Shown: positions 1 through 5,916, counted from the stretch's first letter. The stretch is 5,916 nucleotides of DNA from Clostridiales bacterium DTU092 (GCA_001513505.1 LFTM01000024.1:1-5916), one strand, 5' to 3'. Numbers and translations are program-made. The notes: a model not told the origin generated them from the letters alone.

Positions 1-742
1 GGACAAAAGATTTGACGAAGATCGGGATGAACTGATTCGGGGACTGCCTGAAAGGGGTGTGACCCACGTTGTTAATGTGGGTTCCACCCTGGATACTTCC
101 TGTACGTCGATAGAGCTGGCAGCCACTTACCCCATTATATACGCTGCAGTGGGGGTCCATCCCCATGATGTTTCCCAGATGACCTATGACGATCTTAATC
201 TGTTGGAGGACCTGGCTGGGAATCCGAAGGTTGTGGCTATAGGAGAGATCGGCCTGGATTATTATTATGAATTTTCACCCAGGGAATTGCAAAAGCAATG
301 GTTTGCAGAGCAGATTGAGCTGGCCTGTCATTTGAAGTTGCCCATAGTAATACACAATCGGGATGCTCATGCCGATGTTTTGGATATACTGACATCAAAG
401 AAGGACAGAATACTGGGTGGTATTATGCACTGCTATTCGGGAAGCTGGGAGATGGCCAAAAGATTTCTGGATCTGGGCTTTTATATTTCACTGGGCGGTC
501 CGGTTACATTTAAGAATGCCAAAAAACCGGTTGAGGTTGCCCAAAACGTACCACTGGATCGGCTGCTGATTGAGACCGACAGCCCTTATCTTACCCCCGC
601 TCCTTACCGCGGTAAAAGGAACGATCCGGGTTTTGTAAGGCTGGTTGCCGGAAAAATTGCTGAAATCCGGGAGATGGAATTTGATATGATTGTCCGGATT
701 ACATCTGATAATGCGAAAAATATTTTTGGTATAAATGATTAA
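1..742 (+). CDS. tatD: TatD-family metal-dependent hydrolase / 3'-5' DNase (5'-truncated by window edge)
   Basis: This is the C-terminal 246 residues of a TatD-family TIM-barrel metallohydrolase; known members are Mg-dependent 3'-5' exonucleases and D-aminoacyl-tRNA deacylases, acting in the cytoplasm. The frame is open from base 2, so the GTG at 59 is internal and the true start lies upstream. The N-terminal HxH metal-binding motif (family pattern DSHxH) should sit just off the left edge. Visible metal ligands are Glu in GEIGLDYY (codon 245-247), His in VIHNRDAH (353-355), His in MHCYSG (428-430) and Asp in ETDSPYLTP (578-580), followed by the family C-terminal stretch PYRGKRNDP. Every motif that should be visible is intact, and the length fits a family of about 255 residues with roughly ten missing. 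It ends 37 nt before the radical SAM gene and is probably co-transcribed with it. Family assignment is secure; the in vivo substrate is not known. Confidence 0.96.
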   Translation, partial: DKRFDEDRDELIRGLPERGVTHVVNVGSTLDTSCTSIELAATYPIIYAAVGVHPHDVSQMTYDDLNLLEDLAGNPKVVAIGEIGLDYYYEFSPRELQKQWFAEQIELACHLKLPIVIHNRDAHADVLDILTSKKDRILGGIMHCYSGSWEMAKRFLDLGFYISLGGPVTFKNAKKPVEVAQNVPLDRLLIETDSPYLTPAPYRGKRNDPGFVRLVAGKIAEIREMEFDMIVRITSDNAKNIFGIND

Positions 743-766
743 AGGAGCTTATTAAACTAACAGCTG

Positions 767-772
767 AAGGAG
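767..772 (+). promoter_or_regulatory. Ribosome binding site of the radical SAM gene
   Basis: AAGGAG lies 7 nt before the ATG at 780 and fixes that start. A second SD-like run, AAAGGAG, lies at 741-747 directly after the tatD stop, with no ATG, GTG or TTG at a suitable distance. Confidence 0.7.
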
Positions 773-779
773 AGGAGAA

Positions 780-1370
780 ATGAACACCTATGTATATACT
801 CTAGGAGATGCTTTATACATTAATCTAACCAACCAGTGTACAAACCGTTGCGAGTTTTGTGTACGTAATTTACATCCGGGGGTTGGAGGATATGATCTAT
901 GGCTTGATAAAGAACCGACCGCCCAGGAAGTGATTGAAAGGATCGGAGATCCTTCAAAGTACAGCGAGGTAGTATTCTGCGGGTACGGTGAGCCTATGGT
1001 AAAGCTGGATGAGATTATAGCTATCGCAAGAGTACTCAAAGAAAAGGGAACAAAGATTAGAATCAATACAAACGGTCAGGCAAATCTATACCACGGAAAA
1101 AATATTGTGCCCTTGCTGGAAGGGCTTGTGGATGTGGTGTCAATAAGTCTGAATGCTCCCACTGCAGAAAAATACCAGGAAATATGTCATTCCATTTATG
1201 GTGTTGATGCCTTTGACGCTGTTTTAGATTTTGCCAGAGAATGTGCAAAAGTTATACCCAAGGTTGTTTTTACGGTGGTGGATCTGCTGCCGCCGGAGGA
1301 CATGGAAAGGTGCCGCCGTATAGCTGATGAAATTGGTGTTGAGCTGAGAGTCCGGAAACTGATGGAATGA
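780..1370 (+). CDS. TatD-associated radical SAM protein
   Basis: A small (196 aa) radical SAM enzyme. The [4Fe-4S]-binding CxxxCxxC motif is C20-TNR-C24-EF-C27, directly after strand 1 (ALYINLTNQ). The SAM amino-group motif equivalent to GGEP is GYGEP (68-72), and strands at RINTNG (94-99) and VVSISLNAP (119-127) continue the partial TIM barrel. There is no C-terminal SPASM or second cysteine cluster, so the protein is close to a bare radical SAM core. Size and position immediately after tatD match the family named TatD-linked radical SAM protein (TIGR04038, from memory). Its reaction is not known to me. The start is supported by AAGGAG at 767-772, 7 nt before the ATG. It is probably in one operon with tatD and is followed by an intrinsic terminator. 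By family it should need SAM, a low-potential reductant and low oxygen, which suits an anaerobe. Confidence 0.9.
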   Translation: MNTYVYTLGDALYINLTNQCTNRCEFCVRNLHPGVGGYDLWLDKEPTAQEVIERIGDPSKYSEVVFCGYGEPMVKLDEIIAIARVLKEKGTKIRINTNGQANLYHGKNIVPLLEGLVDVVSISLNAPTAEKYQEICHSIYGVDAFDAVLDFARECAKVIPKVVFTVVDLLPPEDMERCRRIADEIGVELRVRKLME

Positions 1371-1442
1371 GAAATCCGACAGTGCCTGAAAAGCATAACA
1401 GGATTTAACTATGATAAGCAAATGCCGTTGTTTTATGGAAGA

Positions 1443-1493
1443 AGCGAAAGAAGAGCTGCTTTTAAAGCAGCTCTTCTTTCGCTAGCTCTTTTT
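1443..1493 (+). terminator. Intrinsic terminator of the tatD-radical SAM operon, possibly bidirectional
   Basis: The arms 1443-1459 and 1467-1483 form a perfect 17-bp stem around a 7-nt loop (TTTTAAA). On the plus strand it is followed by TCTTTTT at 1487-1493, as expected for Rho-independent termination about 70 nt after the radical SAM stop. It also lies about 27 nt past the stop of the convergent PBP gene. Read on the minus strand the stem is followed only by TTCTTCC, so it may stop both transcripts but is better in the plus direction. Confidence 0.9.
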
Positions 1494-1509
1494 CAGTTTA
1501 CAGATGATA

Positions 1510-3537
1510 TTATTTGTAGTATTCAGAAAATATCTTTTTAGCCATTTCCAGTTTAACTCCTCCCTCACCGGCTGGTACTTCCAGCGCAATACAAACCAGG
1601 AGAGGATTTTCATTGTCCAGCGTAAACCCTACAAACCAGCCAATTTCGCTTTCATTGTCACTTCCTACCTGAGCAGTACCGGTTTTACCGGCAATGGTAA
1701 GTCCGGGTATCTTAACCTGATGGGCAGTTCCCGTCGGGTTTTCCACCGTATCTACCAGCATAGGAAGCAGTGTTTGAATGTGTTGCTGCGGTATAACCTC
1801 TTCCTTCCATAGTTTTGGATTGACAGATTCTATTATTTCACCTGACGGTGAACGGATTTCCTTTATAAGCTGGGGAAGCATCATACTGCCCTGGTTATAA
1901 AATGCTGTGTACATGGTTGCCATTTGCAAGGGCGTGGCCAGCATCTCACCCTGGCCGTAACTGCTGTTGGCAAGCAGCGGATCGCTCCATTGGGTGGAGG
2001 AGTTTTTAAGCTGTGAGTCCTTAACCGGCAGTGTAAATGGAAGAGGAGTACCAATCCCGTATCGCTGAGCCAGGGACTCAAAATTCTCATATCCCAGCCT
2101 TAAACCGGTCCATGCAAAATAAATATTGTCCGACCATATAATTGCATTATGAAGATTTACATCTCCTGCGGGATGAGGAACCCTTTTTATAGGCGGAGCG
2201 CTCCACTCCTGTGAGGGAATCCATTCCTGATTTTGAGCTTCGGCTACAACGGTTTGCGGATCGATTACACCTGTTTCAAGAGCCATTGCTGCTGTAAATG
2301 GTTTAAATATTGAGCCGGGAGGATAAAGGCTTTGAACGCTTCTGTTTATCAGCGGGTGTTCAGGATCTTCTGAGATGGTTTTCCACGCTGAAGTTGAGAG
2401 CCCAACCGGAAACATATTTGGATCAAAGGCGGGATGGCTTACCAGTGCCAGCACTTCACCTGTTGCCGGGTTTAGAACCACAATACTGCCCCTGTAACCT
2501 TTGATGGCGTTATAGGCGGTTGCCTGTACATTGGAATCGATGGTGAGAACAACATCATTACCGTTTTGTGATTCAGTTTCAGCAATAATGGATTTCTGAT
2601 TTTTATCCTGATCTTCAATATAAAGTGTGTAGCCTCTCCTGCCTCTCAACATATCCTCAAGAGCTGATTCTATTCCCTGACGGCCGATCAAATCCTCTGC
2701 CATATATCCTTCGGACGCCTTTTTTTCAAGCTCTTCCTGATTAATTTTCTGAACATATCCCGTTATATGGGCCGAGATCTCTTCCATCGGGTATTGACGC
2801 GTTGTATGACTTTTACTGGACAGCATGACCCCTTTTATTTTAAGAAGCTCATTCTTATAGTCTTCCGATATATTGAACGGAAGGTTTTTAATAGGCACAA
2901 ACTGATCCGGGTTATCCTTAACCCATTTCTGGTTCAATATATTATGTATTGACTGTTCATCCATTTCTACAAGAGGAGCTAATGATGCTATGAACTCATC
3001 AATGTCAGGAATGGCATCCGGTTTTGCCCCTACAGTATAAGCCGAGCCATCCACGGCCAGATGGTTTCCTTGCCGGTCGGCAATTACTCCTCTGTTGGCA
3101 TCACTGCTGATGATGCGTACCTTATCGCCTTCCTCCATCATGGGGAATATAAGGGAAGGAGACCAAACTATCTTCCATTCTCCCGATTCCAAAACAAGGG
3201 GAAGAGTGTATTGAAATTCAAAAGATTCAACGGTGCCGGTATGAAACACAGCTTTGAAGGGAAGATAGGCATTATCTTTTTCAACCACAATTTCATCGGG
3301 AGTAATCTCCAGTTTTTCCAGCCGAATGGCTGAAAAAATCCTATTATATCTGTCTGTAAAAGCCTGTTCGTCAATTATTTCCTGTGATCCGGAGGATAAT
3401 ATATTATACATCTCCTGATGCTTCTGCTGAATCCAGGCATCCAAATAACTGTCTGCGGCATCCATAGGATTGGGTTTAGCGCACCCGGCAGTCAATATGC
3501 ATAATAATATAGCAATGACAATCGGTGCCTTTTTCAT
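1510..3537 (-). CDS. Class B penicillin-binding protein, MecA/PBP3-like lipoprotein transpeptidase
   Basis: A complete 675-aa D,D-transpeptidase that cross-links peptidoglycan stem peptides outside the membrane. The N terminus is a lipoprotein signal: MKK, a hydrophobic run, then the lipobox LTAGC with C19 as the lipidated residue. Next come an NTF2-like MecA N-terminal domain (about 24-137), a PBP dimerisation domain (about 145-310, including GRQGIESALEDMLRG) and the transpeptidase domain (about 335-673). All active-site motifs are present: SIFK (409-412, nucleophile S409), SDN (469-471) and KTGT (618-621), with GQGEM at 528-532. The architecture matches Bacillus subtilis PBP3 (PbpC) and staphylococcal PBP2a (MecA), the group that includes low-affinity, beta-lactam-insensitive enzymes. 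Resistance itself cannot be read from sequence. The start is supported by GAGGTGA (minus strand, 3551-3545), 7 nt before the ATG. It is divergent from the YabE-like gene and convergent with the radical SAM gene. Confidence 0.95.
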   Translation of the reverse strand: MKKAPIVIAILLCILTAGCAKPNPMDAADSYLDAWIQQKHQEMYNILSSGSQEIIDEQAFTDRYNRIFSAIRLEKLEITPDEIVVEKDNAYLPFKAVFHTGTVESFEFQYTLPLVLESGEWKIVWSPSLIFPMMEEGDKVRIISSDANRGVIADRQGNHLAVDGSAYTVGAKPDAIPDIDEFIASLAPLVEMDEQSIHNILNQKWVKDNPDQFVPIKNLPFNISEDYKNELLKIKGVMLSSKSHTTRQYPMEEISAHITGYVQKINQEELEKKASEGYMAEDLIGRQGIESALEDMLRGRRGYTLYIEDQDKNQKSIIAETESQNGNDVVLTIDSNVQATAYNAIKGYRGSIVVLNPATGEVLALVSHPAFDPNMFPVGLSTSAWKTISEDPEHPLINRSVQSLYPPGSIFKPFTAAMALETGVIDPQTVVAEAQNQEWIPSQEWSAPPIKRVPHPAGDVNLHNAIIWSDNIYFAWTGLRLGYENFESLAQRYGIGTPLPFTLPVKDSQLKNSSTQWSDPLLANSSYGQGEMLATPLQMATMYTAFYNQGSMMLPQLIKEIRSPSGEIIESVNPKLWKEEVIPQQHIQTLLPMLVDTVENPTGTAHQVKIPGLTIAGKTGTAQVGSDNESEIGWFVGFTLDNENPLLVCIALEVPAGEGGVKLEMAKKIFSEYYK

Positions 3538-3544
3538 ACATGTA

Positions 3545-3551
3545 TCACCTC
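3545..3551 (-). promoter_or_regulatory. Ribosome binding site of the PBP gene
   Basis: Read on the minus strand, GAGGTGA lies 7 nt before the ATG at 3537. It agrees with the start that places a lipoprotein signal at the N terminus. Confidence 0.8.
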
Positions 3552-3559
3552 ATTAGTCC

Positions 3560-3591
3560 AATATAATCTAATATAATACGGATCAAATCAA
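3560..3591 (-). promoter_or_regulatory. Candidate promoter region of the PBP gene
   Basis: The minus strand here is very AT-rich and offers two imperfect sigma-A-like arrangements. One is TTGATT (3591-3586), a 17-nt spacer, then GATTAT (3568-3563). The other is TTGATC (3586-3581), a short 15-nt spacer, then TATATT (3565-3560). The -10 area contains two imperfect 10-bp tandem units on the plus strand (3560-3569 and 3570-3579, 8 of 10 identical). Which hexamers are used cannot be decided from the sequence. Confidence 0.4.
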
Positions 3592-3868
3592 GTTGGAAAA
3601 ATTTCATATATGTTAGTTTAGCATATGTAATCGCAATATAAAACCCTTAAGTTTTAGCTTTTATCTTTAGATTTTGTCATATGAGCTGCAGATTGGGAGA
3701 GAATATTTTGGGAAATATTACATAAATATGTATAGACCGCATAAGATTAGGAATAATATAAACCACGGAGTATAATTAACAAATTTATAACAGGGCCGTT
3801 TTCAGCTGACAAAAAACGCGGTAACACAGGCAATAAACTTATGAATTTATTAAATATATTACAAAACG

Positions 3869-3897
3869 TTGACATAATATTAAAAATGTATTAAAAT
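3869..3897 (+). promoter_or_regulatory. Sigma-A-type promoter of the yabE-like/ksgA operon
   Basis: A perfect -35 hexamer TTGACA (3869-3874) is separated by 17 nt from TAAAAT (3892-3897, five of six matches to TATAAT). Transcription would start near 3904, giving a leader of about 60 nt before the ATG at 3964. This is the best promoter match in the window. Confidence 0.8.
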
Positions 3898-3952
3898 TAT
3901 TAAACATATTGCACTGTTTATAGGTACAACATGGTTATGGCCCTTTAATTGA

Positions 3953-3957
3953 GGAGG
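3953..3957 (+). promoter_or_regulatory. Ribosome binding site that sets the YabE-like start
   Basis: GGAGG lies 6 nt before the ATG at 3964. An in-frame TTG at 3949 would lengthen the protein by five residues but lies upstream of this site and would translate through it, so it is rejected as the start. Confidence 0.85.
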
Positions 3958-3963
3958 TTGATT

Positions 3964-4980
3964 ATGGATTCACAAATTCGCAGGGCTTTTTCCGCCAGAT
4001 TTTCAGCGGCGGTAATAATTGCTCTGCTAATTCTGACGGGAATATCAGTTGCACTTGTACGCTATATAGAAGATGTAAGCAACGTGGTTATACTAAAGAA
4101 CGGCGGGCAAGAGGTTGAAATAGTAACTTTAGAAAAAAATGTTGAGGATTTTCTTGAAAAATACGAGATAACACTGGGGCCGGGCGACAGCCTGAATCAC
4201 GAGCCGCAACAACTGCTGTATGATGGAATAGTGATTGAAATAACACATGCTTTACCATATTACGCAGTTGCGGACGGGGAGGAGAGACTGGTGTATCTTC
4301 CCAGAGGCAGTACTGTATCAGATGTACTTGAAAAGGCCGGTATAGTTTTAAGGGAAAAGGATGTGGTAAACTACAGAGTGGATGCCAGGGCTATCCCTGG
4401 AGAAAGAATAATAGTGACGAGATATGATGAAGAAGTTATAATAGAGAAGGAACCAATTGCATACAACGTCATTGTTAAGAAGAACAACAATATGGATGAA
4501 GGTGTTAGCAAGGTTGTTCAGGAAGGAAGGCAGGGAGAACTTCAGAGGGAGATACTGGTGGCCTACAGGGATGGAGAGGAAATTTCCCGGGAGGTAATAA
4601 AAGAAGAAGTAACGGTAAAACCTGTTGACCGTATTGTACACACTGGGACTGTTAAGAAGAAAATAACTTCACGTGGTGACACGCTCAGGTATAGTACGGT
4701 AAAAACATTTCAAGCTACTGCCTATACTCATACCGGCAGGGCTACAAAGACGGGAGTCATGCCGAAAAAGGGCTATATTGCAGTGGATCCCAGGGTAATT
4801 CCCCTGCGCAAGACGGTATATGTTGAGTTCCCTAAAGGATGGGAACACTTAAATGGTTATTATAAAGCAATGGACACTGGTGGGGCCATAAAAGGAAACA
4901 GAATAGATGTTTTTATGGAGACGGAAGGACAGTGCAGAAAATTTGGCAGGAGGAATGTGAAAATTTATTTTCCAAAATGA
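3964..4980 (+). CDS. yabE: YabE-like cell-wall protein: DUF348-G5-3D domain, predicted peptidoglycan lytic enzyme
   Basis: A 338-aa surface protein of the YabE / resuscitation-promoting-factor-like family. A basic N terminus and a single hydrophobic segment (about 14-33) form a signal anchor, so the rest should lie outside the membrane. Two DUF348 repeats follow (about 41-80 and 88-136, each with a xxVxDxLxxxxI-like core such as TVSDVLEKAGI), then a G5 domain (about 155-229) with alternating basic and acidic strands, and a C-terminal 3D domain (about 245-338). The three aspartates that name the 3D domain are in VDPRVIP (D275), MDTGG (D304) and NRIDVF (D315), with ATAY at 251-254. The 3D fold is related to MltA lytic transglycosylases, so cleavage of glycan strands is likely but inferred. 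It is shorter than B. subtilis YabE (about 437 aa, from memory). It heads an operon with ksgA, as in Bacillus apart from the missing rnmV. Confidence 0.92.
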   Translation: MDSQIRRAFSARFSAAVIIALLILTGISVALVRYIEDVSNVVILKNGGQEVEIVTLEKNVEDFLEKYEITLGPGDSLNHEPQQLLYDGIVIEITHALPYYAVADGEERLVYLPRGSTVSDVLEKAGIVLREKDVVNYRVDARAIPGERIIVTRYDEEVIIEKEPIAYNVIVKKNNNMDEGVSKVVQEGRQGELQREILVAYRDGEEISREVIKEEVTVKPVDRIVHTGTVKKKITSRGDTLRYSTVKTFQATAYTHTGRATKTGVMPKKGYIAVDPRVIPLRKTVYVEFPKGWEHLNGYYKAMDTGGAIKGNRIDVFMETEGQCRKFGRRNVKIYFPK

Positions 4981-4990
4981 TGGTGTGAAT

Positions 4991-5866
4991 ATGCAGAATC
5001 TTACTTCTCCAAAGGTTGTTAAAGAGCTGATGACGCGACATGGAGCAGCTTTCAGTAAGGGGTTGGGGCAAAATTTTTTAGTTGACAGAAACATTCTTAT
5101 GAAGATAGTGGAAGCGGCTGACATAGGACAGCAGGATCTCGTGCTGGAGGTAGGAGCTGGAATAGGGACTCTGACAAGGGAATTAGCCAGCAGGTCAAAG
5201 TTAGTGGTTTCGGTGGAGATAGATAAAAGGCTGTTTCCTATATTGGATGAAACCTTATCCGACTGCTCCAACGTCAGGCTGGTCCATGGTGATATTTTGA
5301 AACTGGATATAGATCGTCTTATAGGAGAGCATTTTTCAGATAAGCCTTTTAAAATAGTTGCTAACCTGCCATACTATATTACCACTCCCATTCTTATGAT
5401 GTTTCTGGAAAAAGGGTTTTCCTTTGAGACGATGGTGGTAATGGTGCAACAGGAGGTTGCAAGGCGAATGACTGCATCTCCGGGTACACAGGATTACGGT
5501 ATGCTCTCGCTGACAGTACAGTATTATGCCTGCCCGGAAATTATTAGCAAAGTTTCAGCCAACGTGTTTATGCCACCCCCGAAAGTGGATTCTGCAGTTG
5601 TAAGACTGAAAAAGAGATCTGCTCCGCCTGTTAAACTGAAAGACCCGGAAGTATTTTTCCGTGTAGTCAGAGCAGCCTTTGGGCAAAGACGTAAAACTTT
5701 GCTTAATGCCTTGGCTGCATTGGAGTCAGCAGATATTGACAAGCAAAAGTTGGCGTATATTCTGGAGAAATGCAATATCGATCCCGGAGTGAGGGGAGAG
5801 CTTTTAGGGATGCAGCAATATGCGGATATTGCAAATGCTCTTGTTGACTATAAGAGCAATATTTAG
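4991..5866 (+). CDS. rsmA: 16S rRNA (adenine1518-N6/adenine1519-N6)-dimethyltransferase RsmA/KsgA
   Basis: A complete 291-aa SAM-dependent methyltransferase that dimethylates two adjacent adenosines in helix 45 of 16S rRNA during late small-subunit assembly in the cytoplasm. Motifs in order are GQNFLVD (26-32), the SAM-binding loop EVGAGIGTLT (53-62), acidic E76 in VEID, GD (100-101) for adenine contact, the catalytic NLPY (125-128), then FMPPPKVDSAV (193-203) and FGQRRKTLLNAL (230-241) in the C-terminal part. The length is normal for the family. I chose the ATG at 4991 because GGTG at 4982-4985 sits 5 nt upstream; an in-frame GTG at 4985 would add two residues but has no SD of its own. The gap to the preceding stop is only 10 nt, so translational coupling is likely. 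Loss of this enzyme gives kasugamycin resistance in other bacteria. Confidence 0.97.
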   Translation: MQNLTSPKVVKELMTRHGAAFSKGLGQNFLVDRNILMKIVEAADIGQQDLVLEVGAGIGTLTRELASRSKLVVSVEIDKRLFPILDETLSDCSNVRLVHGDILKLDIDRLIGEHFSDKPFKIVANLPYYITTPILMMFLEKGFSFETMVVMVQQEVARRMTASPGTQDYGMLSLTVQYYACPEIISKVSANVFMPPPKVDSAVVRLKKRSAPPVKLKDPEVFFRVVRAAFGQRRKTLLNALAALESADIDKQKLAYILEKCNIDPGVRGELLGMQQYADIANALVDYKSNI

Positions 5867-5916
5867 TAATGACCGGTTGATTATTGGAGAAGAAACCCTA
5901 ATTAATTTAAAAATTA
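5867..5916. other. Short AT-rich sequence downstream of rsmA
   Basis: These 50 bases hold no hairpin with a T-tract and no supported gene start. GGAGAAG at about 5886-5892 resembles a Shine-Dalgarno site, but no start codon follows at a usable distance before the window ends. Whether the operon continues cannot be told. Confidence 0.4.

Larger units (their letters stand above)
3538..3963. other. Divergent AT-rich intergenic region between the PBP and YabE-like genes
   Basis: These 426 bp hold no convincing coding sequence; the longest ATG-initiated frames I checked by eye are very short (for example 14 codons from 3681). The ends hold the promoters and ribosome binding sites of the two divergent genes. 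The middle (about 3600-3865) contains only small dyads: CATAT/ATATG arms at 3605-3609 and 3623-3627, AAAAC/GTTTT around 3640-3655, a 7-bp AT stem with a TGGG loop (3702-3719), TACATA-AA-TATGTA (3719-3732), and CGTTTT/AAAACG arms (3797-3802 and 3813-3818). No T-tract follows these hairpins. I see no c-di-AMP (ydaO-type) riboswitch, T-box or other class that I recognise. Confidence 0.6.

Noticed and set aside
59..61. GTG as the start of the TatD gene
   Set aside because: The frame is open upstream to the window edge and encodes family-typical N-terminal sequence (DKRFDEDRDELIRG), so the gene is cut by the window rather than starting here.
740..783. Short leader peptide after the second SD-like run behind tatD
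   Set aside because: Only an ATT could act as start at a usable distance, giving a ten-codon frame; the AAAGGAG is probably incidental.
1504..1812. 102-codon plus-strand open frame within the PBP gene
   Set aside because: It is antisense to the PBP C-terminal region containing KTGT and its composition has no family features; a coding shadow.
3600..3868. Possible riboswitch (c-di-AMP ydaO type) upstream of the wall enzyme gene
   Set aside because: Such riboswitches occur before wall hydrolase genes, but this stretch lies upstream of the predicted promoter and lacks the GC-rich conserved stems of that class.
3949..3951. TTG start for the YabE-like protein
   Set aside because: It lies before the GGAGG at 3953-3957 and would translate the ribosome binding site; the ATG at 3964 has ideal spacing.
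4985..4987. GTG start for rsmA
   Set aside because: It has no Shine-Dalgarno of its own and overlaps the GGTG that suits the ATG at 4991. It adds only two residues and cannot be fully excluded.
4849..5271. 140-codon minus-strand open frame across yabE-like 3' end and rsmA 5' end
   Set aside because: It is antisense to two genes with clear conserved motifs, has no convincing ribosome binding site, and its translation shows no recognisable domain.
1..5916. CRISPR array, insertion sequence, prophage or tRNA/rRNA genes
   Set aside because: No repeated direct-repeat/spacer pattern, transposase motif, attachment-like duplication or cloverleaf-like sequence was seen on either strand.

Overview
The window looks like ordinary chromosome from a Gram-positive anaerobe, most likely class Clostridia (Bacillota). 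Reasons: strong Shine-Dalgarno sites, an AT-rich intergenic region beside moderately AT-rich genes, a DUF348/G5/3D-domain (YabE-type) protein placed directly before ksgA, and a MecA-type lipoprotein PBP. The species cannot be named from sequence alone. I found no mobile element, CRISPR array, tRNA or rRNA.

Layout. (1) Positions 1-1370, plus strand: the 3' part of a TatD-family metal-dependent hydrolase (its start lies off the left edge), then a small radical SAM protein of the type repeatedly found beside tatD. The pair is probably one operon and ends at a strong intrinsic terminator (about 1443-1493). (2) Positions 1510-3537, minus strand: a complete class B penicillin-binding protein with a lipoprotein signal, an NTF2-like MecA N-terminal domain, a PBP dimerisation domain and a transpeptidase domain with all three active-site motifs. 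It converges on the tatD/radical SAM pair. (3) About 3538-3963: a 426-bp AT-rich divergent intergenic region with a near-consensus sigma-A-type promoter for the right-hand operon, weaker promoter candidates for the PBP, and several small unexplained dyads. (4) Positions 3964-5864, plus strand: a membrane-anchored DUF348-G5-3D cell-wall protein (YabE-like) followed 10 nt later by rsmA/ksgA, the 16S rRNA adenine dimethyltransferase.

How it fits together. In Bacillus subtilis the order is tatD (yabD) - yabE - rnmV - ksgA. This window keeps that backbone with three changes: a radical SAM gene follows tatD, a cell-wall transpeptidase gene sits inverted between the tatD and yabE parts, and rnmV (RNase M5) is missing between yabE and ksgA. 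The result is a divergent pair of envelope genes, one that cross-links peptidoglycan and one predicted to cleave it, sharing one control region. No wholly new system is evident. The least-understood parts are the TatD-linked radical SAM protein and the 426-bp divergent region.
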